Origin: Trichostrongylus colubriformis
Taxonomy: Eukaryota > Nematoda > Chromadorea > Rhabditida > Trichostrongylidae
Assembly (NCBI GenBank): GCA_963978905.1
Contig: OZ022258.1
Span: 49,832,591-49,896,590, forward strand
DNA length: 64,000 nt
Direction: 5' to 3'
Below, piece after piece: positions 34,734-46,923 of this stretch (position 1 is its first letter; every line of letters begins with the position of its first letter). The notes below the pieces were generated by a model. It did no database searches and was not told the origin of the DNA. It saw nothing but the letters and a program-made list of their open reading frames with translations. The position numbers and the translations under genes are program-made.

Positions 34734-34747
34734 GTTACACCTAGGGA

Positions 34748-36776
34748 CAGTGGCAAACATCGTCATACGTTACAAAAAGCTGGCAATTTCTTTAGACTGG
34801 AATGAAATCGAAAGTGGTGATTCGCACGGGAATTTCTTTCGGAAAATCTGGAAAAAGTTGTTCCAGAGCTTTCGAAATTGGGAAAACGGAACCTTGGGAA
34901 GAGGCAATGTCAGTCTCAGCTGTTCCACTGCCAAGAAAAGAGCAGTAGGCCGCGTGCTACAGGAATAGCCGGATCTCATCAAACTTCTTCATCTCTTTGT
35001 GATGTTGGCGTTCTTGACTTATGCATGCCATAATGGAAATGCCAAGGACAAGCCCTTTTATGTACGCTTCAACGAGAGGCGCTATTTTTTTCGGTCGAAA
35101 AAGCTGCAGGCGATGATTTGAAGGTCATTTCCATCGCTGTTGCTTGGAGAGCGAGATGACGAGTTTTATTCTAAGAAAGCAGTGGAATGGTGAAAGTATG
35201 CAGTTCAAATAGAATTGCGTTTATGAATTTACGGGTATAAAGTCATACCTAATGCGTCATTCACATTCTGCGCTCACGTAAAACAAACTGCAGGTAGTTC
35301 ATCGTGTTGAACACGAGAGTCTACGATTTAATTAATCAGTATAACTAAGGATAATATGACTGAATTTAAATTATGGAAATTTCAATGTTTCGGTAACGTT
35401 CACTGATACACAGGAAGTACGATTATGGAAATTCGACCATAAAGGCTCCCGAGCCAACACCAATAGCTTACACGAAAGATTCTTGACTATGGTCACCAAA
35501 GTTTACAGTTCACGTAACGTTGTTTTAGCGGGAAAAAGGTTTAATATGTAAATTATCAAAATATTGGTATAATATCGACTACAGCTATACACAAATATAA
35601 ATAAGTGAAATTCAAAAGTTTAACGGTGATTAGATAATAACATATAACAATATGTATGTCTCAGTATTCAGTTATTTTTCCTTGAACTCGAACTCCGTTC
35701 ACATTATGGTGGGGTTTTGCGAATACATCTAGAGAACGGATATTTGCGTAATTAAAATAAAAATACACCAAATAAACAGAGTAACATAAATGATATAAGC
35801 TAACGAAAAACAAAATGGCTGCCTCAGCACACGTAAAGCATCTACAGTTACTATTCAGAAGACCGTCGTGTAAGTCTCGTCATAGGTCGGCCGAGGTGCT
35901 GACGCGGGTTTCGAGCTCTCGGCCTGACCAGCCGAAGCGAAGGTTGCTAACCATTAGACAACGGATCACCTCAACACGAACTTCTCCATGTGCCTCGTCA
36001 TTACAAGGGACAAATGACATGTTGCAGGAAATGATAAATTTTCTATGAAAATCAAGTTGGGTCGATAAAAAGCCATAGAAAAATGAAATCGATGATTCTT
36101 AAAATACATTATAATGTGATTGAAAGACTGTGGAGGAGCTATGCATTTCAACTCCAAACGTCATGAATGTCCGAAATCCTCATGGAATGTTGGAGAAAGG
36201 GCTAAGGTAAAGAAAGCTTGAAAACGTAAAACCTCATAAAAGGTGGGGGGAAAATCCATATAACCACTGTGAAAATAAAAAATAGGGAAAAAAGAGTAAA
36301 AGGACTGTTTCTCTATGTTCACGAAAATCCTTGGCCTTCATCCAGGATTATCGACACATTATCGAGTTCGTTCTAGTTTTTATGACAAATGGATTTTGTA
36401 TCCAATATTTTTCAGCTACGCTTTTAAGGGGTTGCAGTGCTTTCAATTTTAACAAAAATTTTCCATCTGCCCCCCCCCCCACTCTCTGAACTATGCGAAA
36501 TAACATAAGTATGTAAAGGAGAGCTTGCGCCTTGGCCGCACCTTATATGACGTACACCACAAAATCACACGAATTTTTGGAATTCGTGAAATAGCACTGG
36601 CAATGGAACCGGAATCGCCAAGAAACTCACCCCTCCCAGTGAGTATGTCGGACATGGAATGGTGATGTGCTGGAGGTTGGATGGGTGAAGGGCGATGTTT
36701 TTCTCGCTACGGTGGTATGTTTGCTATTCATGCGGAAGAAGTCTAGCGCCTATTGATCATACCTACAGGCGGAATG
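34748..36776. other. No confident gene; tRNA-like fragment at 35876-35972
   Basis: On the minus strand, 35972-35876 has a D-arm-like segment (GTTGTCTAATGGTTAGCAAC), a 5-bp stem with 7-nt loop (TCGGC-TGGTCAG-GCCGA) and a B-box-like GAGCTCGAAACC. An extra insert and the lack of T33 make a functional tRNA unlikely; it is probably tRNA-derived. A C12 run lies near 36470. Confidence 0.4.
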
Positions 36777-37060
36777 TGTGTTTGTTTTGCGTGTGGACGA
36801 AAAACGTCGTCACTCACGTAGTGTACGAATAACATAATTGACCAACACGGATGCAGAAAAGCTGGCGCTGTCATCAACCCTCTTGAGCTTTAGCTCAAGC
36901 TAATCGGGTATAATTAGTCCACAACATCTCTGATTTTTGAGCTTTCAGCGTTTGTTTTGCGTGTGGACAATTTGTCGTTACCTGGGTACTGTACGAAGGA
37001 TATAATTGACCAACATGGATGGAAAAAAACTGGCGTCATCATCAACCCTATTAAGCTAAA
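36777..37060 (+). repeat. Diverged direct duplication
   Basis: 36777-36893 and 36949-37060 share 'gtttgttttgcgtgtggac', 'cataattgaccaacacggatg' and 'gtcatcaaccct' in the same order, separated by 55 bp. An older duplication than the one at 11641. Confidence 0.7.
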
Positions 37061-37777
37061 TAATCGAGCTCTGAACTCTAAATATCGATCGGCCGGAAGG
37101 TCCTCCAAGAATGGTGGCTTGTACCCCGCCCTACCCCCTGAATGCGAATCTGGAGCACGTTCGGTAGGAAAACATATGGTGCATGCGATAAAACGGGATA
37201 TGGGAAGTTCAGAAGCCTTACACCCAGAGCAGCATCAGACTCAAGCATTGGGTTGAGAATGGTTTTTTTCGAGAGGTACAACCCATGCCCCTTCCCCCTC
37301 CCCCCACGGATCTCCCCCCGGAAACTGATATTACAACTCCCCCATATATTTACAAAAACTACTGACACTGTAAACGCTAGTAATACACCGAAAGTGCTCT
37401 CTAAGAATCGATCGATAGTCTTTTTGTATAACTACTTCTGTCAGCCCGAAACAAGATCGACGTGCTATGTATTGACAAACTTTACCAAATACAGAGCTTT
37501 CCTCATTGCCAACCCTGAGTGCGACCACCCCTTCCCCCCTAGCAATTCTTCAACCCTTGCTTGACTCTGGTACAGATATGAAATGAGCTTGTTGGTAAAT
37601 CTACCAAAAATCATATTTTGCATATTCAATGCTTTATGAAATTGATTAATGGTTATGAGCATTGATTAATATCAGTAATCATATTGTAGAAAGGGTGGAG
37701 GTTTGTCCGAACTGGACAAATTTGATCCACTAGGACTATAGGTCGTGATGCCTCTTGCTCCTATGAAGAGATTAATA

Positions 37778-37778
<1 letters not shown>

Positions 37779-37835
<57 letters not shown>

Positions 37836-38028
37836 GTTATTGTTATTGTCATTGTTATTACTATTACTATTTATTATGTATTATTGACATTATTATCTAT
37901 ATTATTATTATTATCTTTATTATTGCTGTTACTGTTTCGATATTATTATGGGCAGGGTCCCTTCCTCGAATTTCGGTGCCTCACAATTTTTTTACATGAT
38001 TATTATGACTATTTCTACATTATTATTA

Positions 38029-38062
<34 letters not shown>
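37779..38062 (+). repeat. (ATT)n microsatellites
   Basis: ATT runs at 37779-37844 and 38024-38062, with an ATT/GTT-rich stretch between them. The Tyr-rich and Ile/Leu-rich open frames here are not genes. Confidence 0.95.
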
Positions 38063-38064
<2 letters not shown>

Positions 38065-39002
38065 TGTGGGTTGCTTAAAGAGTGAAAAATGCCAGGAAAT
38101 CAATGAGAAATAGCTATCTGTTGTTTTCGGCATTTGTCTCCCACTGCTAGAATGGAATGCATTGAACAGATTAATCACGTTTCGTACGTTTTCATCTAAA
38201 CACACACAATTGCATGAATTCCAGAGGAAATGTTTTCTCAGAACATTCCAGAAATTGGACTTAGAGTTCTGAGAAATGCAGAACAGAAAGCTCTTTTTCA
38301 CGAAAATTGGAGTGCAATGCAATTTCGCTAAAGAGTGCATTCAGGGGCACGATTCTCATTTCACAGCGCACTGCAATATTCGTGACAAAAGGGGCCAAAA
38401 TTGCAATTTCACAGGCCACTTCGTCGTTATATAATGCTTCACTTGTTGCTGACGTCATCGCTCACATAAAAATCCGACGAAAAAAATAGTTTTCAAATGT
38501 TCAGTCAACAGGATCGTAACTCCACATCCCAAAAAGCAAATAAATAGATGGATAAATTCATTAGAAAGATGAAAAGATTAGCACAGCATCAAATAGAAAA
38601 AAAAATCAAAAATCAAGACATCTAAGGGGTCTTTTGATTTTCTGAATAAATATTTTGGAGTCGCAATTGTTGTTGAACATTGAGAAAAATATCCCTCATA
38701 GATCTAAATACAGCATCTTTACCGAAAACAGAGGTTTCTTGTAAAAAAAATTGAATTGAGAGCTTCTGCATTCCAGAAACCCGAAGACGATGTGATGTCC
38801 TGTCATGCGGATGTGTAACCTCAGAACTTCGTACCGGCACAGCGATGCCTGCAAGCCAGGACCTAGCATTTAGTCGGGTTCCAACACGATTACCATATCC
38901 TGTACCTCAGTACAAAAGTGGGGCACAATCGCTCAGATTACGTGGCGTTTGGAAAATCAGACCATGATCAACGTAGCCATCTCGAGAGGCGGGGCAAAGG
39001 CA
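38063..39002. other. No gene recognised
   Basis: Short frames on both strands. No family, splice-consistent exon pair or repeat end was identified. Confidence 0.5.
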
Positions 39003-39062
39003 TGAGGCGCTATTGTGATTAGTGGTTCATGGGCCGGCTCGCTGGTTCGATCCCAACTGAGG
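39003..39062 (+). repeat. tRNA-derived SINE-like fragment
   Basis: An A-box-like TTGTGATTAGTGGTTCA and a strong B box (GGTTCGATCCC) occur with tRNA-like spacing. The flanking stems do not pair as a full tRNA. Confidence 0.45.
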
Positions 39063-39969
39063 CTGACTAGTTGAATTGAAGCATTTTTTGAAGGGACCAG
39101 AAGGTCATCTGAAATTGGAGACAGACCTACTGCTTACGTAGGCTTACTACACATTCCATTGATTCTATGATTTCTGTGATGAAACTAAACGCACGGCACA
39201 GTCTAACAATGGGCTTTTGCAGCACAGTTTTTAGCTTAATTTAAATTCGGAATGAAATCAGTAGTCCAGTATTACTGTAAGTGAGAAGAATACATTAATC
39301 TACAGTAACCAGAGAATTCCAGAACACGACATGCCACATGCTGTTACTAGTGCGCACTGACATGATTTTATCCTGCAAGACAAATCCGGTTCTCTTGCCC
39401 TGAACACGTCTGCCATCGATCTTATCAATGGGGACAACTGTCATGTTATGGACGCAATTACAGAAAACCAACATCAAATGTTTCCGGATTTCCCGTGAAC
39501 ATACTCAGATAGAATAGCTTCTGACAAATAATCAGCTAAATCTATCGCAACAGGAAATACATATTTGCCGACGTGAAAACTAATTAATTAATGAAAATTC
39601 CATCAGATTAGGGCTCTTATGAGATCACAGTTACGGTCAAATGCATTTTGCTTGGCTGTCTCTGAGAAAATTTTCACTGTTTCTCAAGAAACGATGCCCA
39701 GCGTCTGCCGAGTTGCATACTGAATGCTTGGAGACGGTTCATTTTTCAGAATAGACAGTCTTTTTATCTTTTTTTATCCTTGTATGGTCAATCCCACAAA
39801 AGCTCCGGAACGTTGCGCGATCGTCCGCGTATCAATCAAAGAAGTGCTCAGTTGTCCATGGTAGAATTTTCTTGACCATTTCTACTGAACCCCACCCCTC
39901 CGTGAATTTTCCCACTACTCCTCCCTCAACTGAGGGACTGAAAGGTGCTACATTTGATACCTACTATAC

Positions 39970-40436
39970 CTACTCTGGGATCCGATCATCACTCTCTTTG
40001 TCGTCGTGATCAGTACTATCGGACGTAAAAGAACGCTTTATAGAAAAACGAAAAAAAAACCTAGCAGGCGAATTATATTTTATTATTCGTACATGTGGAT
40101 CAGTGTATGACACTCGCTGAGCGGCGGGGAAGCTTTTAAAACCGGTTCTCGCATAGTATCCCTGCAGGTGTACATCTTCGAAAAACGGCTGATACCGGGT
40201 CGTAGCCCAATAGAAATAGCGATGTCTGGACGGAACGACGACTGAAAGTGGTGGTCGGTACCGAAATGAGCGCTTTGGAGCGATGGAAAGTCGATTGACG
40301 ACGTATGTGTTGGAGTAGCGAATGCGGTGATTTGTGGATTGGTACTTACCATTTGTGGGGACTCAGTTTAGCGGCTCATAGGTGTTTCAGATGATCCAGG
40401 TGGCGGTGTTCGCCGATATCCATAATTGCTTACTGA
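39970..40436 (-). CDS. Possible 3' exons of an unknown gene
   Basis: Two observations conflict. (a) A good acceptor (catttctttgctgtcag) ends at 40437; the exon after it reads SNYGYRRTPPPGSSETPMSR to a stop near 40374, and an AATAAA lies near 40083. (b) From 40362 to 39970 another frame, with no Met, is open for 131 codons and looks protein-like (HRYFYWATTRYQPFFEDVH, then IIKYNSPAR, then an acidic tail). Either (b) is a separate exon, with an acceptor such as CTTTCAG near 40245, or it is 3' UTR of (a). No family was assigned. Confidence 0.3.
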
Positions 40437-40562
40437 CAGCAAAGAAATGAATGGAACCTAGTGTCGTAATGAGTCTTTCATCCCCTACTTTTATCTTCAA
40501 CGTTGGTAAACGGATAGTAAGGAGTGGCACCCGTACTATGTATATGTATGCCTTGTCGGTGG

Positions 40563-40610
40563 ATCAAACCACCAATCGCTCATGTGCTAACCAAGTCAAT
40601 CCTCCTCTCC
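40563..40610 (-). repeat. tRNA-derived SINE-like fragment
   Basis: The minus strand carries TTGGTTAGCACATGAG (A-box-like) and GGTTTGATCCACC (B-box-like) with tRNA spacing. Confidence 0.4.
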
Positions 40611-40717
40611 CTGGTGTCCGTTAAATGATAGCATACTTTCTAACTAAGAGGAAGAATGTAGTGACCCTCGTACAAGATCGCTTCGCTAGTCATTGAATGG
40701 AACAAGTCGCTTCCAAT

Positions 40718-41095
40718 GCGGTGTGTAGCCTTGTGTCGAATTTTCGCGGCGCCTAGTGGTAGGGTGATTTTCTTTGCGTATGACTGCGTACATTGCCTAA
40801 CCAAAGCTTTACTACCCGAATTAATTATTTCTTGATTAGGATTGTTATCATGTGATGTTATTGTTCCTTTTACTTTTTAAGTTACTATTTGTCTTGCTAG
40901 GCTACAAAAGTTATTGTTTTCAGATAATGATAAGGTAAACACCTATTTCTTCAGAAATCCTTCATGGGACCAACCCCTTGCTTTGAGTGAAATTTCAACC
41001 GACCGTGTCAAGTGGTGCTGGTGGCGCTGCGAGTGCGACGCGGCAATGCGAGAATTCGACATAAGGCTACACACCCCATGCAATGCCGTCACGAT
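40718..41095. mobile_element. Short TIR element
   Basis: The left end 'gtgtgtagccttgtgtcgaa' and the right end (reverse complement 'gtgtgtagccttatgtcgaa') form inverted repeats of about 35 bp around AT-rich DNA. A non-autonomous element of unknown superfamily. Confidence 0.65.
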
Positions 41096-42476
41096 TCCTA
41101 ATTAATGTCGCAGGCATTTTCAGAAAGAGTGCCTGGATTTTGAGGCTACATGCATCGGTGACTCGATCATCAGAACAACCGTAACGCAATCATTGCATTG
41201 GACGGTGTGCATCAGGACTATCCATCTGGGCCACCGTGCCGAGCTGGTCCCGTTCTGAACTGATTGTGCGTTAGTTGGAGGGGCAGCGGCTTGTGAGCTA
41301 GCTGGACAATTCTGACGCACACCTATACATTGGCTTAATTGCTGGATTTGGTGTGCACGTACACGTCTTAATCGTGGCGCTCGCACCAAGTATGAATGTA
41401 GCTCTACCGTTCCCCTCAAAATAAGTTTTCCTACTTCAAAAGCAAGTATGGGTCAAGACTCTCGAATTTCGCATTACCGCACCGCGAAAAGTCGAATGAG
41501 ATACGTTAACGACGGGGACTTTGTTGCTTCAAATGTGAATTGGCGATACACCAAGAAGCGTATGTGCCACCAGCTCCGGACACCTGAACCAGTGCCCACA
41601 CCGAGAACGAACCGATGAACTGGACTGCACAAATAAATGATTTTGAGCCGAAATTTGGTTTTATCTGAACCTAAAAAAACAGTAAATGATACCTTTTTTA
41701 CCCTTTCTGTATGCTTGTACGTGCACAGAAAAACTATATTTTGGCAAAATAGCGTCGCGGTCTTTATTTCATAATAAGCCACTAGTGCGTAGCCTATGGA
41801 AATCTGCGTTTTAAGTGCTTCCACTCAATTTCTCTAACACGAACCGGTTTATTAGAGTTTTTCTGAACCACTGGCGGTCTTTGCTGAGGGATCAAAGTGA
41901 ATCCCCAAGATGTATAATGAGCGCGATTCGAGCGCAAAACTTTCGCAGCTAATTTGCTGGCAGTGAGATGTGCTAGGTTTTCATTCCAGCCTGTTACAGA
42001 GTTATCCATTCAAGATACACAAGGGTTCGGTATGTGAGAGCATGATACAATACATCCGCGACATAACCACAAATTTAATAGCTCGTTATTTGTATAACAG
42101 TTCAGAATCCAACTAAATTACTAAGCTGTGGATGAGTAGAAGTGGAATTAATTCAATAAATATCACACGTCAGAGGTTGAACGGCTCATAATTTACTCAG
42201 CACTGAAGAGGGTAATGGTAAAGAATACCAGCAAACTTTAGAGGTACCGCAAAGTGAAGAATTCTATCACATAGTACTATGCGGCCCTCAGCAGAAACTT
42301 GCTTGAAGGGTACTTTTTTAACAATTGCAGCGAAAGAAGTGAAAATCAAACATATACCGCTGACTATATTCAGTGGAGGTTTAAGTTGATTTTCACAAAA
42401 GCGGTCGAAGTTGAGTCCATTTCAAGAAAAGTCACACAGTATGAAACGGTGCCGCATTTCTTATAGATCACTCCAT
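41096..42476. other. No confident gene
   Basis: Minus-strand frames at 42009-41794 (MDNSVTGWNENLAH...TSWGFTL) and 41680-41474 look somewhat protein-like, and a good acceptor (tgttttttttag) lies near 41671. Phases and stops prevented a convincing model. Bases 41180-41400 include a faint relative of the 'ctgcctcg' MITEs. Confidence 0.3.
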
Positions 42477-42656
42477 AGGCCGCAGTTAGACTTCGCGATT
42501 TTGCAATTGCGCGATTCTACGACGCCGCACTTTGGCACGCCATACTCCGGTCTTCGATTGTGCAATGCCGCACCTTTGCGTGCGGAGCCGCGACACCGCA
42601 AATTCACAAATTCGCAGAATCAGGGAATCGCAAAGTCGCAAAATCGCAAAGGCCAT
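42477..42656. repeat. 'GCGATTTTGCG' MITE copy
   Basis: Starts 'ggccgcagttagacttcgcg' and ends 'gcaaaatcgcaaaggcc'; internal 'gtgcggagccgcgacaccgc' matches the 30303 copy. Confidence 0.8.
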
Positions 42657-43634
42657 AGAGGGGTCGTGACTGGAATTCTGTAAAGGGCTTCCGACACGAT
42701 AAGCTGACAGTATTCAAAGGGCATTTCTTCCAATGTGAACTGCGGTGACCATACAACCTTAGTCAGCGCTGAGACTTGTTGGTGTACTGAAGACAACTCC
42801 TTTTCTGAAACAATCACCCATGTTACACTAGTACTGAAGAGGCTGTCTTGTTTTGGACGAAAGTTAATTGTTTCAAGAACGATAAGGAGGGGGGTGGTGC
42901 CGTGTTCAGCACCAGGAGTTTAAGTTGCTGTTGAAGTACACAAATTCACGGTTCAGTGGCACACAGCGGCCTAATTTGCGAAGATCGCAGTGAACTATAT
43001 GTGCTTTCAAGTGCCCGACAGAACAGAGGAGGAGTTGAATGCATGGCGCGTCCTTTCCCAGGCTATTAACGAAGTTAGAACAGTGGTTTTCAGCAGTGAT
43101 TTCAGTGTCCCTTCGCACTTTATTCCGAAATGAATATATTTAATGGAATCCCTTCTCTTCAGCTAATTCAAAAAATATCAACGTTTTCAGTGAAATTATA
43201 CTGCAAAAAACAATATAGAATTGAAGAAAACCTTGCACTTGCTTGAATAGGAGTGCAGTTTGAAAAGGCTCTGAGTAATATCAACTCAGTAATAGACGTA
43301 ATCGGAATCGATCTCAAAATCGAATGTTTTCAAGCGCTCGGAAAAAATCACGTGAAAAATGAAAAGATGTTTAAAGGATATGAGAGATGCTTGAGGGTCC
43401 AGCGTGCGTGGCGGCAGTCCAGGTGGCTGTAGAAAACCGGCTATATGTCTCATAACTGATTCGTTAAACGACCAGCAGCAGCAGCATTATGGGCGGATCG
43501 GCGGAGGTTTTAGTTCACCACTAGCCACCACAACCACAACCACCATCGCCATCATCATACAATCGTCGTCATCACTTCCAAACCGGGTTAAGAATGGTCA
43601 CGAAGACGATTTCGATTCTCATCTGCAGTAGCGG

Positions 43635-43902
43635 CTAAGATGACAACCGCGTTAATGGCCCGTCACCGTGGTCATCATGAATCGTATGTCTGTTGGTTTG
43701 GCGCTGTCGATTCCGAAATAGGGGTATTCGGGATGATCCTGTTTTTTCAGGGCTGGGAAGGAGGATGCTTGATAGCGAATTTCCAGATCGCATACCTGTT
43801 CCTAACAAATTTTGCAAAACATCTACGGATACTGTGCCTGCTGGATTCAAAGAGTTGCGCTGCTAGAAACAGGGCACCAGCAGTAACAAAAGCGAGCCTC
43901 AT
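43635..43902 (-). CDS. Candidate small secreted protein
   Basis: An ATG at 43902 starts a clear signal peptide (MRLAFVTAGALFLAAQLFESS). The frame then reads a basic, amphipathic-looking stretch (HSIRRCFAKFVRN). Two structures are possible. Unspliced, it stops at 43747, giving 51 residues that end IKHPPSQP. Spliced, a 43-nt GT...CCCAG intron (43795-43753, phases agree) leads to an exon 43752-43635 and about 74 residues with a polar tail. It could be a peptide precursor or an effector-like secreted protein. No family was recognised. Expressed-sequence support would decide; the signal peptide is the main evidence. Confidence 0.42.
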
Positions 43903-44299
43903 TCAAATCAACAGCAATGATATCACCCCCCCTAGAAAGGTCAATAGATATTCCTGGTCTCCAAGTATTGAGCATTAGTATGCATAGTTATTACACGGAT
44001 GCTGAGTTATGGGCAAAAACTTTGGAAATAGGAAAATCTACCACTATCAAAAATCAAAAATATTGCATAATATTGTTGCCTAGTACAGGATATGATTTAC
44101 AGTATGATGATCGACTGGCGACCTTTACGAAGACCCCCTGATGGCCCTTAGAATCACAAAGGACAGGTAGACCGTTCACCACCAGAAATTTACCCACTAA
44201 TTATGAAAAAATTTCCTTCCTTTCAACTCAAAATACAATCCCTCCCGTCGGGGACTTCTCAAACGTTGCTTACCCCTGCGAAAAGCTATCGTAGAGAGT

Positions 44300-44840
44300 G
44301 CCAGAGAATGCACTTCTGGAGTTCCTACGCCCTCTGCCATTCTTCGGAATTTTCTGTTATAAAATTCAAGTAAGACTGAAGTGAAGCCTTCACCAGAGAA
44401 CCTTCCAAATTGCATGAAATGTAGAAGAAATCATGGACATTACATGCGCCGGTTAGAGGTGGAGGCAGCGCGGCACATTTGCATGGGCCCATGGAGCGAA
44501 CCATCGACCATGCAAGAATCAAGCCTACCGTTTCCTCGAGGTTGGTTAAAGGAATCGGTCACGAGAATTCCGTGATTTTAAAACCATTCTACTAGATACA
44601 GTTCAGAAACACGAAAAAACTGAGAAATTTCCCTTTTTTCCCTAAGCAGAAAACGAAAAACTGGAAAAAAGAGAGACTCGTTTGAATCCCCCCACATTCA
44701 CGGCATAACATTCGAGCAACAGTCAACGGCTAGAGAGCTGTTACATTTACGCGCTCAATGTTCATTTGTTTTCACTCTGCGTTCCTGACCATGTGACCGT
44801 CGCTTCTTTGCTCTTCAGCTCTCTGGCGTCCAGAGCCACT
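44300..44840 (-). repeat. Dispersed repeat containing 'GTCAGGGACGCAG', reversed
   Basis: Plus-strand 'cactctgcgttcctgaccatgtgac' and following 'gctcttcagctctctggcgtc' are the reverse complement of blocks in 28196-28700 and 48530-48960. Minus-strand frames here belong to the repeat. Confidence 0.55.
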
Positions 44841-45545
44841 CTATCCACAATCATGAAGCCTATGAATAGGTGGTGAGTCTCCGACATTGGAAAGAAGTAA
44901 TGACAGGCATTCTGGCCAGCGTTCTCTGTAATTTATGCTAAGCAAAATAAACACTCAAAGGATACTTCCGAACAACCATTCCTGTGTAGTCAGGTGACTA
45001 CTGAGTGGCAGAAGATTCACCAGGAAAGATCATTCCGTTGAGAAATATCAACGACAAATTGCCATCGCAGACAACAAACGACGTCCTTCAACCACGAGGC
45101 GAAGCGAGCGAAAACGGCAATAAACGCGAAGGATAGCTGTGTAGTGAATGTTGCGCTCGTTGCCGGCAGGTGTTCGCCTGACTGGTTTTCAAGCGCATTG
45201 GCGCAAGTTTCACTTCCCACAAAACCGCGGAGGGAAATGCCGCAAAATACCATTTAAGTAGAAGCACCTACTTGGAAAGAAACCGGCTAGGAAAGGGAAA
45301 AAAATTTTATTCAAATCTTTACCTATAAAAATAAATTATGAAATGGAATGAAAGCTTCAGATCCTTCAACGAGTCTTGCCCAACCTACCCATTTTTCCGA
45401 CTCCTTTAGGACACCCAGTCCTTGGAATGGTCGCGTAGAATAAGTACACCTCAAGCACTGTAGGGTAATCGAATACGTGGTCTCAAGCAAGGATTCGGAA
45501 CAGCTTTGCCTTATAAGCAAGCGGGAATTTGCCGCTTTTAATTTT

Positions 45546-45740
45546 TATATGGGTGAAGGTGGTGTAGTGGCAGGTGGCGCGCACTGCCACTCTCACAGCG
45601 CGGAGATCAAATCCCGCGTAAAAGGGCGGTTAGGCTAACCAAGCGTTCCATTTTTCCGGGGCCGGTGAACTGATACTAGACTCGGGTTGGAGGATAGAAG
45701 CACTGACATGTACATGGGTTGGCCTCAGCAAATTATTGTA
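45546..45740 (+). repeat. tRNA-derived SINE
   Basis: The head has GGTGGTGTAGTGGCAGGTGG (A box) and GGAGATCAAATCCC (B box), followed by a body ending 'gatagaagcactgacatg..catgggttgg'. The same body tail appears at 48237-48420 ('gataaaaggtactgacctgtgcatcggttgg'), which supports one SINE family. Confidence 0.65.
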
Positions 45741-45916
45741 TGGACCACATCGCAATCACCTGCCATCACAATTCTCAATGGAATAGAATGCGCGGCGCAT
45801 CCCTCAGAGAGGAATGGCAAAATCATCGAATTCTACTTTAAATAAACGGGTTTCAAGCAAAGTCTCCAGTCACCAGTGCAGAAGTCGAACTATCATTGCT
45901 GCTTTGTGAACATACC

Positions 45917-46384
45917 TTAAAGGCACACCACACGATAATAAGATTAGTGGCTTGTTTTGTTTGATCAAGTAGGTTCTTGGATAACTGCTCAAACTCCATC
46001 TTTGTCGCGGCTGCACGATGCAACTTTGTGGTGTTGTGCCTGCAACTCAACCCAGCCACGCCCACTCAAACAAATCACACCCGGCTTTAGGCGAATATTC
46101 CACCGCAGAAGCTGCCTTCATCATGAAAGTGGTTATTTCATTGACTCATCTTCTCTCATCGCAAATTTCCTTCTCCACGCGAGAGCCACGCTGGAAATGT
46201 GTTCGTCTAATGCCATTTGTGATTTGGCTGGGTGGGCGTGGCTCGGTTGTGTTCGAGCAGGCACAACACCGTGAAGGTGCACCGTGCAACCGCAAGAAAG
46301 ATGCAGCCTGAGCAATCATTCGAGGGATACTCGCTCCAAGAGAGTAAGCCACTAATCTGATTATCGCGTGGTGTGTCTTCAACT
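45917..46384. mobile_element. Fold-back element with TTAAAGGCACACC ends
   Basis: The left start TTAAAGGCACACCACACGAT and the right end, reverse complement TTGAAGACACACCACGCGAT, begin arms of about 200 bp that remain complementary ('ggtgttgtgcctgc', 'agccacgcccac') with a centre near 46140. The ends resemble the 31670 element. Paired plus and minus frames here are palindrome artefacts. Confidence 0.75.
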
Positions 46385-46923
46385 GTGATTTTTTACGGAA
46401 ATTTGATTTTACACTGACAAGTTCAGGTCGAAGCAAAACAAGAACGATGTGTGCCCCGGTTCCGCCGTGACGACCTTCCATGTTTCCTCGAATCACTCAC
46501 CACGCTCCACATTAAACTCGTCCCTACAAGGGAACGGGATTCACACGAGGCTCATTTGCATTCCCTACCATTTTCCTTGTATTCCTATTCATTTCCCTTT
46601 TTTCCTTCCCAGAAATGCGAAATGCACACATAAAGAACACGGCAAAATTTGAATAACTAACATCGAACAGTTGAAAAAGCTCTTCGCTATTACAACATTC
46701 GCATGCAGTAAGACTTATAAGGTGTCGCTCCCATAGTTACTAAGTTTTTAGAAATATTAGGTTGTCCGGAAAGTTTTCGGACTGACGTCGCAGAACATTG
46801 CATACTTAGCAACTTTATTGACATCGTGAACCGTGGATTTTATAGTATTCGTAAGGTCTGAAGTTGGCGTACACAAATGTTAGGTCGAGCCACACAGGTA
46901 GCGAGCACGAGCCGTTTGTTCTA

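Noticed and set aside
35876..35972. Possible tRNA gene on the minus strand
   Set aside because: The D-arm and B box look right, but an insert before the anticodon stem and G instead of U at position 33 prevent a normal tRNA.
37745..38078. Tyr-rich and Ile/Leu-rich open frames
   Set aside because: (ATT)n microsatellite translation.
41794..42009. Possible PDZ-domain exon (TSWGFTL) on the minus strand
   Set aside because: Only one short motif fits; no carboxylate-binding loop context, no downstream PDZ sequence and no consistent splicing.
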